Assembly: GCF_900110105.1 (NCBI RefSeq)
Contig: NZ_FOCL01000002.1
Span: 558,001-622,000 of the forward strand
DNA: 64,000 nucleotides
Reading direction: 5' to 3'
From: Mucilaginibacter gossypiicola
GTDB lineage: Bacteria; Bacteroidota; Bacteroidia; Sphingobacteriales; Sphingobacteriaceae
Part shown: positions 8,169 through 16,115 of the stretch, one piece after another
Layout: each line of letters starts with the position of its first letter
Numbering within the stretch: the first letter of the stretch is position 1
Program-made: the position numbers and the translations under genes
The notes under the pieces: generated by a model
What the model saw: only the letters and a program-made list of their open reading frames with translations
The model's database searches: none
What the model was told of the DNA's origin: nothing

Positions 8169-9116
8169 ATGCCCGAATCATTTGGATCACTGATAACAAT
8201 CGTCATTTTCGTTGTTATTCTTATTACCATTTTCACTTCGTTTGTGTCTGTAAAACAGGGCACAATAGTAGTAATAACCGTGTTTGGCAAATACCGCCGT
8301 ATCCTTACACCGGGATTAAATTTCAAGATCCCGTTTATCGAAAACATCTATTCTAAGATCTCTATTCAAAACCGCTCTGTGGAGCTGGAGTTCCAGGCAG
8401 TAACTTACGATCAGGCCAATGTTTACTTCAAAGCCATGCTGCTGTACTCGGTACTGGATCAGCAGGAAGAAACCATCAAAAACGTAGCTTTTAAATTTGT
8501 TGATGAACGTAACCTGATGCAGGCGCTCATCCGTACAGTTGAAGGCTCGATCCGCGCTTTTGTGGCAACCAAACGCCAGAGCGAGGTACTGATATTACGC
8601 CGTGATATCGTTGAACACGTAAAAGAACAGCTGGATGTGATACTGGAAGGTTGGGGTTACCACCTCCAGGATCTGCAATTGAACGATATCACTTTTGATG
8701 ATGTGATCATGAAATCAATGAGCCAGGTAGTGGCATCCAATAACTTAAAAGCTGCCGCCGAAAATGAAGGGCAGGCTCTGCTCATTACCAAAACCAAAGC
8801 TGCCGAAGCAGAAGGTAACGCCATTAAAATTTCTGCACAAGCCGAACGCGAAGCGGCACAATTACGCGGACAGGGTATAGCGTTGTTCCGCGAGGAAGTT
8901 GCCCGAGGTATGACCGTTGCCGCCAAAGAAATGGCCGAAGCAAACATGGATACCTCGGTGATATTATTCACCATGTGGACAGAATCCATCAAACACTTCT
9001 CCGAAAACTCAAAAGGGAATGTTATTTTCCTTGATGGCTCAACCGATCAGATGCAACATACGTTAAAAGAAATGATGGCCTTAAACCTTTTACATACCGA
9101 CAACGTCAAAAAGTAA
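8169..9116 (+). CDS. SPFH/band-7 domain membrane protein
   Basis: The N-terminal membrane anchor (residues 7-26) is followed by a band-7/SPFH domain that begins VSVKQGTIVVITVFGKYRRILTPG (quoted in parts: VKQGTIVV, FGKYRRILTPGLNFKIP). A helical, Ala/Glu-rich coiled-coil region follows from about residue 200 (KAAAENEGQALL, KAAEAEGNAIKISAQAEREA), as in prohibitin/stomatin/flotillin-like proteins. Such proteins form membrane rings and scaffold proteases or membrane domains. The 315 residues are standard. The DUF922 gene starts 25 bases downstream and is probably co-transcribed. No NfeD partner is seen. Confidence 0.9.
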   Translation: MPESFGSLITIVIFVVILITIFTSFVSVKQGTIVVITVFGKYRRILTPGLNFKIPFIENIYSKISIQNRSVELEFQAVTYDQANVYFKAMLLYSVLDQQEETIKNVAFKFVDERNLMQALIRTVEGSIRAFVATKRQSEVLILRRDIVEHVKEQLDVILEGWGYHLQDLQLNDITFDDVIMKSMSQVVASNNLKAAAENEGQALLITKTKAAEAEGNAIKISAQAEREAAQLRGQGIALFREEVARGMTVAAKEMAEANMDTSVILFTMWTESIKHFSENSKGNVIFLDGSTDQMQHTLKEMMALNLLHTDNVKK

Positions 9117-9141
9117 AAGTTTAAAACCGCCATTTTTTTAA

Positions 9142-9699
9142 ATGAAAAGAAATATAGTGAATGGGATAGGCCTTACGGCCATGTGTTTTTTAGGGATGGT
9201 CACGTCGGCTTCGGCGCAATCATTTCATCAGCTTACCGCCAATGATTTTTGGGGAACGCCGCGGGCTAATGCCGGCGGCGTTGTAGCTTATACCAATTGC
9301 ACCATCGATTACCGCTACCAGGCCCGGCGCGAGGGCGGAGGCTACCGGCTTAACTTCAACATCAGGCTTATCCTAAACAATAACAAATCGTGGCTTAACA
9401 GAAGTCAGGTTAGTACCCCACAACAAATGGCCGAGATATTAAAGCATGAACAGGGGCACTACACTATAGCCTTTTTAGAGCAGCAGGAATTATTGCGAAT
9501 AGTGGGCCGCACCCGCTTCAGCAACAATTATAACTACGAGGCCATGGCTATCTTTAACCGCATTGATGCCAAATACAAGCAGCTCAATGCCGATTATGAT
9601 GAAGATACAGTCCACATGACAGACCGCAAGCAACAGCACAGCTGGGATCTGTATTTTCAACAAAAGCTTAAGTTTTTGCCGGAGGATACGGAGAGTTAG
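9142..9699 (+). CDS. Secreted DUF922-type protein with HExxH motif
   Basis: A signal peptide at residues 1-26 (ends SASAQ) precedes a DUF922-like domain. The motif His102-Glu103-Gln-Gly-His106 (KHEQGHYTIA) is the zinc-protease signature and supports a Zn-dependent peptidase role in the periplasm or outside the cell, although activity is not demonstrated for the family. It is 185 residues long. It follows the SPFH gene closely on the same strand, suggesting a shared transcript. Confidence 0.75.
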   Translation: MKRNIVNGIGLTAMCFLGMVTSASAQSFHQLTANDFWGTPRANAGGVVAYTNCTIDYRYQARREGGGYRLNFNIRLILNNNKSWLNRSQVSTPQQMAEILKHEQGHYTIAFLEQQELLRIVGRTRFSNNYNYEAMAIFNRIDAKYKQLNADYDEDTVHMTDRKQQHSWDLYFQQKLKFLPEDTES

Positions 9700-9708
9700 T
9701 TTATTAAA

Positions 9709-9803
9709 TCCCCTCTTGAGAGGGGGCGCGAAGGAAAGAGCGGTGGCAGGGGTGTGTTTCTGCAAGCGATAATAAAAGCAGAGACACACCCCTCCGCCCC
9801 CTA
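9709..9803. repeat. CACACCCCT inverted-repeat element, copy 2
   Basis: Outer CCCCTCTTGAGAGGGGG and CTCCGCCCCC blocks flank GGGGTGTGTTTCTGC and GCAGAGACACACCCC, which are inverted. Confidence 0.75.
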
Positions 9804-9805
9804 AT

Positions 9806-9908
9806 CTTGCGCTCGTTTGCAACGAGCGCTTAATATGGTTGGGCGATTGTATCGCCCGTGCGTTATAAACGCAAACCCAGTTACGCACTCGTTAAAAACG
9901 AGCGCGAG
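9806..9908. repeat. GCGCTCGTT multi-hairpin element, copy 1
   Basis: Several nested hairpins: GCGCTCGTT/AACGAGCGC, GGCGAT/ATCGCC, GCGTT/AACGC and CTCGTT/AACGAG. A second copy is at 60293-60399. Together with copy 2 of the CACACCCCT element it fills most of the gap 9700-10052. Confidence 0.75.
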
Positions 9909-10052
9909 TTAAGGCGGCGGATTTAGGGTTAACACTGTTTTTAATTCAATTAACTGATTGTAAATAATATAGATAAAAAAAACGATCGGATTTCTGTTAA
10001 CCCCTGCTGTAGTCTCTATTGTCAAAACCTTACACTGCGCCTACCTCAACAC

Positions 10053-10084
10053 TTTGCAGCAAGCCTGCAACGCGCCTATATTTG
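10053..10084 (+). promoter_or_regulatory. Promoter of dinB
   Basis: TTTG (10053-10056), 20 bases, TATATTTG (10077-10084). The box lies inside the longest possible ORF, so it supports initiation at the ATG at 10096 rather than the earlier frame start at 10054. Confidence 0.7.
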
Positions 10085-10095
10085 CTTTTATCGGC

Positions 10096-11214
10096 ATGAC
10101 TGAGCAATCACCCAATATTCATCGTAAAATTATCCATATTGATATGGATGCATTTTACGCGTCGGTTGAGCAGCGGGATTTTCCCGAATACAAGGGCAAA
10201 CCTTTGGTGGTTGGTGGTTTGCCCGAAGGGCGGGGAGGTGTAGTCGCTACTGCCAGTTATGAGGCCAGGAAGTTTGGCATCCGTTCGGCAATGTCATCGA
10301 AAAAGGCCTTGCAGCTTTGTCCGCATGCTTTGTTTGTACGGCCCAGGTTTAATGTATACCGGGAGGTATCCCAGCATATCCGGGAAATTTTCAGCCGATA
10401 TACCGACCTCATAGAACCGCTCTCACTTGATGAAGCTTTCCTTGATGTAACTAACGACAAGCAAGGTATCGGCTCGGCCATTGATATAGCCAAGCTCATT
10501 AAACAAGCCATTAAAGATGAATTGCAGCTCACTGCATCGGCGGGGGTATCTATCAATAAATTTGTAGCTAAAATAGCATCTGATATCAACAAACCCGATG
10601 GCCTTAAATTTATTGGTCCATCGAGCATCGAAAACTTTATGGAGCAACTGCCTGTCGAAAAGTTTTTTGGCGTGGGCAAGGTGACCGCTCAAAAAATGAA
10701 ACAAATGGGCCTGCACACCGGTGCCGATTTGAAAAAGCTTGAAGAAAGTGAACTTACCCGGCACTTTGGCAAAGTGGGCAAATTTTACTACCAGATAGTG
10801 CGCGGTATAGATAACCGCGAAGTACAACCTCACCGGGAAACCAAATCCCTGGGTGCTGAAGATACTTTTGCTTACGATTTGACTACGCTGGAAGAGATGG
10901 AGGCTGAACTTGATAAAATAGCAGTCACCGTACACAATCGCTTGCTTAAATATGAGTTGAAAGGTCGCACCATTACCCTCAAGGTAAAATACCACGATTT
11001 TAAACAGATCACCAGAAACCAATCGTTCCAAAGCCCCGTAAACGACTTGGAAACGATCAGCAATACGGCCAAACAACTCATGGCTGCAACGGGTGTTGAC
11101 GATGTAAAAGTGCGGTTGCTCGGTATTTCGCTTTCGAATTTCGGCGAGATAGCAATTAAACAACGGGATGATAAAGAGCTTGGGCCGGGGGATCAGTTGG
11201 AACTGGAGTTATAA
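10096..11214 (+). CDS. dinB: DNA polymerase IV (Y-family translesion polymerase)
   Basis: This is an error-prone translesion DNA polymerase acting in the cytosol. The palm motif HIDMDAFYASVEQRD and the catalytic SLDEAFLD block supply the metal-binding carboxylates. SAGVSINKFVAKIASDINKPDG (seen as SAGVSINKF and ASDINKPDG) is the fingers/palm signature. HhH sequence FFGVGKVTAQKMKQMG follows, then the little-finger domain. Starting at 10096 gives 372 residues, normal for Pol IV. An in-frame ATG-less extension to 10054 exists but overlaps the promoter. The C-terminus ends in an acidic Leu/Glu stretch (DQLELEL) that may hold a sliding-clamp contact, but this is uncertain. Confidence 0.95.
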   Translation: MTEQSPNIHRKIIHIDMDAFYASVEQRDFPEYKGKPLVVGGLPEGRGGVVATASYEARKFGIRSAMSSKKALQLCPHALFVRPRFNVYREVSQHIREIFSRYTDLIEPLSLDEAFLDVTNDKQGIGSAIDIAKLIKQAIKDELQLTASAGVSINKFVAKIASDINKPDGLKFIGPSSIENFMEQLPVEKFFGVGKVTAQKMKQMGLHTGADLKKLEESELTRHFGKVGKFYYQIVRGIDNREVQPHRETKSLGAEDTFAYDLTTLEEMEAELDKIAVTVHNRLLKYELKGRTITLKVKYHDFKQITRNQSFQSPVNDLETISNTAKQLMAATGVDDVKVRLLGISLSNFGEIAIKQRDDKELGPGDQLELEL

Positions 11215-11253
11215 GTCATTTCCCCGGGCCGTGTCCCCACGGCCCTTAAATTT

Positions 11254-11345
11254 ATGTCATTGCGAGGAGGAACGACGAAGCAATCGCATACTATACAGGG
11301 CGGATTTGCTTCCGTGCGATTGCCGCGCTACGCTCGCAATGACAT
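11254..11345. repeat. ATGTCATTGCGAGG palindromic element, copy 2
   Basis: Complete element with inverted ends ATGTCATTGCGAGG and CGCTCGCAATGACAT; inner blocks GAAGCAATCGCA and TGCGATTGCC. Confidence 0.85.
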
Positions 11346-11353
11346 TTCTATCA

Positions 11354-13183
11354 TTAATTCACCATCCGCCCCGCAATATCTACCGAGCGGGCAAAAGGAT
11401 TGAAAAACCTGTTGGCTAATATGGCAAATTCCCGGCGGGTTACGGGGCGTTTCAGATCAAAAGGAGATGCAAACTTATATTGCTCTTTCCAAGCCTTCTG
11501 CATAGCGATTTCCAGTGTGTGCGGATCAGTTAAAGTGGTTTCGCTGATAAATGACAATAGATTGCCTACGGTGAATACCGGGCCAGGTTTTTCTTTATTG
11601 AACCACAAAAAACCGCGGGTATAAATTTCTTCCAGGGTCGGTTTTATTTCGGACGTTGCTACTAATGAATCAGGCTGAAACAACAAACGCGTGACATTGC
11701 CCTCTGTTTTATGCACTCCTTTTAATAATCCGGAAGCACCTATTTGCTGCATCGCCCTGAAATATGGGTCGGTTGGTTTAACGTCTGTAAAAGGCATGAT
11801 CCAGGCTTTAAAATCGAGCAGTTCACCCTGAATGATCCGCACATTTAAGTTTTGGGTAGTAGTTTTAAAAAAAGCGCAGAAAGCTGCGGTTGCCCCGGCA
11901 CCCTGCCCAATAGCCATTTGTACTGATGGGTACATGGTGCTGGCATTTACCAGGTGCGTTACCGACATGGCTTTTTCCGTTACCAGTAAATTATCCAGGT
12001 CTTTAAGCACAATGGCACCCAGCGGCACACCATAGGCAGGGAAAGGTGGATAATTAATTTTCGGAGCGTTTGCATCCGTATAGTGCTGGCCCGGAGAGGC
12101 ATCGCCAACGGCAATCGCTGTACGGTAAAGCTTTGATTCCCGGTCGTACGGCTTGTATACATCATCCAGCATCATCCTCACCAATCCTTTTGTCGCGCGA
12201 CCGGCCTCGCGCAGGTAGGGAATATATGGCAGGTGGTCGGGCGTAGTAAAACCGTCGTCCAAACCCAGGTTTTTGTAGCCCAGTTCGGTTTGCAAATAGT
12301 ATATCAAACCCAAAGTATGCAAACGGGCTTTGGCATAAAAAGCTTCGCGGTTTTCGGGTTTTAAATTATCTGCGGTAACGGGGAACTGGTTTCCGCATTC
12401 GGCCCATTTAATCATGTATTTATCGTTGGGCAACCTGCCATCGTTAAGCATCTGCTTAATATTCTTCCCTTTAAGGCAGGCGTACGCCGTTGCATCATAT
12501 CCTTCGGGCCTGGGAATAGTTTTGTCGGCCAAGGCGCCAAAGTCTTTCAAGATTGCTATCCAGGTAAGGTCTTGTAATTGCGACGATTCATTATCAGGTG
12601 CCAGGGCCTCGGCAGTTTGTTTTTTGCTGTCAAAGCCATAAACAAAAGTTTCGCCTGCTTTGGCTGCTACATCGCCGGTTTCGGTAGCGTCGATAACTAC
12701 TTTGGCTTTTATAGTAGCTGTTTTTCCATCAAGGGAAACGCTTACATCCCAGCCGATGCCATCTTTTTTAATCCCTGTAAATGGTGTGTTTAATTTTACG
12801 GTGAGATTTTTTACCGTATCGGTTATTTTTTTGAGGATGGCAGCACCTGTATAGGGCTCAAACCTTAATGTAGCATTGTAAGCCGTATCATACCCGGGTG
12901 TTTTGCTATAAAAATCCCGTACCCTGCGCCGGAATTCGCCCCAGATGCCTGATGGTAAATTGCGGTTGCCGTCAATAATGCACATCCCGCCCGATATCAT
13001 ACTGCCGCCCAGCCAGGGACCCTGTTCAATCAGCATGGTTTTTAGTTTACTGCGTGCGCCCTGTATGGCTGCCGCTGTTCCGCTTGCGCCTCCGCCTATT
13101 ACTAAAATGTCGGTTTTAATGGTTTGTGCGAAGGAGAGCGTACAGTTAAAAACAAAAAGTACGGCCAGTAACTTTTTTATCAT
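11354..13183 (-). CDS. Secreted FAD-dependent oxidoreductase (FAD_oxidored family)
   Basis: A signal peptide at residues 1-19 (ends LSFAQ) precedes a Rossmann FAD-binding motif ILVIGGGASGTAAAIQGA at about 26-43 and a GxW-GG block (GPWLGGSMISGG). It belongs to the FAD-dependent oxidoreductase family often called xanthan-lyase-like in Bacteroidota; its substrate is unknown. The body runs to about residue 450. The C-terminal region (about 540-600) resembles an S-layer-homology-like module (RRVTRREF-like text RPVTRREFAILANRFF). The signal peptide implies export with or without FAD, which is unusual for a flavoenzyme. It stands alone, and a palindromic repeat lies just past its 3' end. Confidence 0.85.
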   Translation of the reverse strand: MIKKLLAVLFVFNCTLSFAQTIKTDILVIGGGASGTAAAIQGARSKLKTMLIEQGPWLGGSMISGGMCIIDGNRNLPSGIWGEFRRRVRDFYSKTPGYDTAYNATLRFEPYTGAAILKKITDTVKNLTVKLNTPFTGIKKDGIGWDVSVSLDGKTATIKAKVVIDATETGDVAAKAGETFVYGFDSKKQTAEALAPDNESSQLQDLTWIAILKDFGALADKTIPRPEGYDATAYACLKGKNIKQMLNDGRLPNDKYMIKWAECGNQFPVTADNLKPENREAFYAKARLHTLGLIYYLQTELGYKNLGLDDGFTTPDHLPYIPYLREAGRATKGLVRMMLDDVYKPYDRESKLYRTAIAVGDASPGQHYTDANAPKINYPPFPAYGVPLGAIVLKDLDNLLVTEKAMSVTHLVNASTMYPSVQMAIGQGAGATAAFCAFFKTTTQNLNVRIIQGELLDFKAWIMPFTDVKPTDPYFRAMQQIGASGLLKGVHKTEGNVTRLLFQPDSLVATSEIKPTLEEIYTRGFLWFNKEKPGPVFTVGNLLSFISETTLTDPHTLEIAMQKAWKEQYKFASPFDLKRPVTRREFAILANRFFNPFARSVDIAGRMVN

Positions 13184-13273
13184 CAGTTAAATTAACAATC
13201 TACAGAACGCTAAAATAGGTCAAAAGCTTGTGGTAGTATAAAATAATACCTAATTTAAATTTTTTTAACAGTT

Positions 13274-13813
13274 ATGATGACAGACGAACAATTGCGATAC
13301 CCAATCGGGAGATTTTCTCCACCGGCTTCATACACTACCGAAGATATGCGTGGCTGGATAGAAGATATCGCCACCCTCCCCGGGAAGTTGAGACATGCTA
13401 TTACCGGTCTTAATTACCAGGAATTGGATACCCCATACCGCCCCGGCGGCTGGACATTACGCCAGGTGATCCACCATTTGGCCGATAGTCATATGAACTC
13501 CATCACCCGTTTTAAGCTTGCCCTTACCGAAAATAATCCAACCATAAAGCCATATGAGGAGGCCGATTGGGCACTGCTGCCAGATTACCGCCTGCCGGTT
13601 GAGCCGTCATTAAAAATGCTCGAAGGCATCCATCAGCACTTCGTGTCCCTGTTTGAAAGCTTTACCGAAAACGAGTGGGCGCGCACATTTGTACACCCCG
13701 CATCGGGCGAAACCATATCGCTGAAAAAAGGCCTTGCTACGTATGCCTGGCATAGTAATCACCATTTGGCGCATGTGACGGAGACGGTAAAGAGGATGGT
13801 GAAGGTAAGCTGA
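13274..13813 (+). CDS. YfiT/DinB-fold bacillithiol transferase-like protein
   Basis: The 179-residue four-helix DinB-fold protein is close to the YfiT/BstA group (metal-dependent hydrolases or thiol S-transferases). Metal-site histidines are visible at His67/His68 (VIHHLADSH) and in the C-terminal helix at His160, His163/164 and His167 (AWHSNHHLAHV), matching the family's three-His site. There is a choice between two adjacent ATGs. Bacillithiol genes are not evident nearby; the PIG-L protein at 54 kb is too large to be BshB. The exact substrate is therefore open. Confidence 0.85.
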   Translation: MMTDEQLRYPIGRFSPPASYTTEDMRGWIEDIATLPGKLRHAITGLNYQELDTPYRPGGWTLRQVIHHLADSHMNSITRFKLALTENNPTIKPYEEADWALLPDYRLPVEPSLKMLEGIHQHFVSLFESFTENEWARTFVHPASGETISLKKGLATYAWHSNHHLAHVTETVKRMVKVS

Positions 13814-13879
13814 AAGCCGAAGGCTTAAAGCAAAAAGCGTTTGAACGATGTGGGCATTTTAATTGTCCTTTAGTAACCC

Positions 13880-13995
13880 ATGTCATTGCGAGGAGCGAAA
13901 CGGGATGAGCCCGAGGTGCGACGTGGCAATCGCATGCTATACAGGGCGAATATGCTTCCGTGCGATTGCTTCGTCGTTCCTCCTCGCAATGACAT
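13880..13995. repeat. ATGTCATTGCGAGG palindromic element, copy 3
   Basis: This longer copy (116 bp) has an insertion AGCGAAACGGGATGAGCCC near its left end. The right half ends GAAGCAATC-complement then CCTCGCAATGACAT. It fills most of the gap ahead of the phosphatase gene. Confidence 0.85.
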
Positions 13996-14018
13996 ATTTT
14001 GTGTAACTAAGTTTTTCT

Positions 14019-14333
14019 ATGCCCAACCTCCTTTTCATTTGCAGTAAAAACCAGTGGCGAAGCCCAACGGCCGAGGCTTTATTCAGGAACCATCCTGTGC
14101 ACAAAGCTTCATCGGCAGGTACAAGTGATAAGGCGCGGATAAGGGTAAATCAAAAAATGATTGATCGTGCCGATGTTATCTTTGTTATGGAACAGAAGCA
14201 TAAGGAGATACTGAAACAACGCTTCAGCATAAATGGCAAGCAGCTCATTGTGCTTGATATTGAAGATAACTACCAGTTCAATGATCCTGAACTGATAGCT
14301 ATTTTAAGAAATGAGTTAAGCGAATATCTTTAA
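14019..14333 (+). CDS. Short low-molecular-weight protein tyrosine phosphatase-like protein
   Basis: The N-terminal P-loop CSKNQWRS gives the Cys8-x5-Arg14 signature of LMW tyrosine phosphatases (COG4551-like). The usual general-acid Asp region is represented by EDNYQFNDPEL near residue 86. At 104 residues it is shorter than the 150-residue classical enzymes, but this compact form is a recognised subgroup. Substrate unknown. It is convergent with the acyl-CoA dehydrogenase-like gene. Confidence 0.85.
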   Translation: MPNLLFICSKNQWRSPTAEALFRNHPVHKASSAGTSDKARIRVNQKMIDRADVIFVMEQKHKEILKQRFSINGKQLIVLDIEDNYQFNDPELIAILRNELSEYL

Positions 14334-14353
14334 GCAGGACAGCAACTCGCTTT

Positions 14354-15439
14354 TTACCGCTCAAACGTAAGCAACGAGTGCAGACCTGCCGTATGAAGGT
14401 CCCGCCATACCTGGTTGATCTCCGTATCGGGGTTAGCTGCCGATAATCCACAATAAGTATAAAGTTTATCCACGCTTTCTCTTGACACTTTGGCCAGTTT
14501 ACGGCTCATCAAACTCACTTCCTGCAAGCCATTTTCGCCGTCCAGTTCAAAGCTATTCCAGCTGTTATCTACAGTCTCATAAAATGCTGCGCGGGTTTTA
14601 TTAAGTAGCGTAGTTTGTTCGGCCAGTAATTGTTTGATGTATTCTTTTTGAGGTTCGGTTAAGCGCGGATTCTTCATTCGCTCATCAAAAGCAGGCCCAC
14701 ACAGATCAAGAAAATGAACCGCCAGACCCGAAAGATTGGCCGCCAGTGTTGCTTCGGCCAATTGTAAAAACGGATAACGGTATAAAGGTTCATTCACAAC
14801 CGTGTATTCGGGGTCTATCTTAAAGCACCGGTTTTTATCGACGTACAAATCTTTTACCTCGTAGGCATCGCTGCCGGTAGCCATCATCCCCACGTATTTC
14901 CAGGCTGGAAAAACCCGTACATCTTTCCCGTCGAAAACAAAAGGTAAAACCAGCGGCTCGCCATCATCATTTACAACCGTTTCATCACCGTTTTTAATGA
15001 TGCAATTTGCGGTGATGTGGGTTGCATGATGCGCCCCGCTGGCATATTTCCAGGTACCGTTAATAATGTAGCCATCGCCGCTGATGGTAGCCGTACCTGT
15101 TGATGCACCGCTGCCTGCCAGGCACAATCGAGGATCGGTCATGATCTCTGTTGCCAAAGCGGCATCCAGAAAACCACCAAACCAGCCTGCGCCGCTGCAT
15201 AGGGTAACAACCCAGCCCAAACTACCATTTGCCCAGGCCAGGCTTTCTTCCAACCGTACCATTTGTGGTAAAGCCAATTGCAAGCCCGAATAAACCTGCG
15301 GCACTAAAAATTTAAACCAACCCTGCTCATAAATAAGCGCCAGCTGAACAGGTTGTAATTTACCCTCCTGCTCAGCTGCCGGGGCTGCTTTACGGATGAT
15401 ATCAACCCATTCGGGTTTTAAGTTCTGTGATGGATGCAT
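14354..15439 (-). CDS. Acyl-CoA dehydrogenase-like flavoprotein
   Basis: The 361-residue protein has the acyl-CoA dehydrogenase layout: an N-terminal helical domain, a middle beta domain (SGDGYIINGTWKYASGAHHATH, seen as GYIINGTWKYASGA), and a helical C-terminus. It resembles the flavin-monooxygenase branch (HsaA/DszC-like) as much as true dehydrogenases. The catalytic Glu of dehydrogenases is not evident. It is the third gene on the minus strand behind the TPP riboswitch, 34 bases after the PnuT gene, so it may be read from the thiamine-controlled promoter. Whether it has a role in thiamine metabolism is unknown. Confidence 0.75.
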   Translation of the reverse strand: MHPSQNLKPEWVDIIRKAAPAAEQEGKLQPVQLALIYEQGWFKFLVPQVYSGLQLALPQMVRLEESLAWANGSLGWVVTLCSGAGWFGGFLDAALATEIMTDPRLCLAGSGASTGTATISGDGYIINGTWKYASGAHHATHITANCIIKNGDETVVNDDGEPLVLPFVFDGKDVRVFPAWKYVGMMATGSDAYEVKDLYVDKNRCFKIDPEYTVVNEPLYRYPFLQLAEATLAANLSGLAVHFLDLCGPAFDERMKNPRLTEPQKEYIKQLLAEQTTLLNKTRAAFYETVDNSWNSFELDGENGLQEVSLMSRKLAKVSRESVDKLYTYCGLSAANPDTEINQVWRDLHTAGLHSLLTFER

Positions 15440-15473
15440 TGTAAATTCCTGTTTTAAGTAGATAGCCTAACCG

Positions 15474-16106
15474 CTAATCTCCAACCACTAATCTCTCTTG
15501 TTCTACCTGTTTCTTCCACTCAAAATATCCCCATATTGCTATAACGAACAGAAAAATGGTGAGCATGGCAAACATGGGCAGTTTTTTGTAAAACAGCAGC
15601 GGCACAGCAAAAAAGTTGGAAATGTTCAGAAAAATCCAATTCTCCATTTTACGGCGGGCCAATAGCCACATGCCTGCCCAGGCGGTTGACGATACCAGTG
15701 CATCCCAGCCCGGCACGTTGGATGGGGTGAAATATTTGGCAGGCAGGTTTTTGATCATGTAATAAAACACTACCCAACCAATAACGCTTATCGCCAAACT
15801 AATGATCCACTCATTTTTGGTGGAATAGGTGATTTTTACCGGGGGCTCGTTTCGTTTTTTTATCCAGTAAACCCACCCGTAAACACTCATGATTATATAG
15901 TACCCGTTCAATACCGATTCGGCATACAGGTGCACGTCCAATAACAGGTATATCGATATGGCTGTGCCTAAGATCCCGGCCGGGTACAACCATATATTAT
16001 TTACACGGGCCAGTAATACTTCAGTAACACCCAGCGCAACGGCAAGCCATTGCGGCCAGGTGGTTTCCTTTATTTGTTCAATGAATAAGTCTACCCAATG
16101 ATTCAT
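15474..16106 (-). CDS. pnuT: PnuC-family transporter, probably thiamine-specific (PnuT)
   Basis: The 210-residue integral membrane protein has the Trp-rich helices typical of PnuC-family facilitators (WPQWLAVALGVTEVLLARVNNIW in parts; YGWVYWIKKR). Family members carry nicotinamide riboside (PnuC), thiamine (PnuT) or riboflavin (PnuX). Sequence alone would suggest PnuC. It starts 9 bases after the TonB receptor whose leader holds a TPP riboswitch, however, which matches the receptor-PnuT thiamine uptake units described for Bacteroidota by comparative genomics. I therefore favour thiamine. No thiamine pyrophosphokinase gene follows, unlike some relatives. Confidence 0.82.
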   Translation of the reverse strand: MNHWVDLFIEQIKETTWPQWLAVALGVTEVLLARVNNIWLYPAGILGTAISIYLLLDVHLYAESVLNGYYIIMSVYGWVYWIKKRNEPPVKITYSTKNEWIISLAISVIGWVVFYYMIKNLPAKYFTPSNVPGWDALVSSTAWAGMWLLARRKMENWIFLNISNFFAVPLLFYKKLPMFAMLTIFLFVIAIWGYFEWKKQVEQERLVVGD

Positions 16107-16115
16107 ACTGCATGA

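Noticed and set aside
10423..11163. 246-codon open frame on the minus strand opposite dinB
   Set aside because: DinB motifs on the plus strand are decisive; the antisense frame has no recognisable features.
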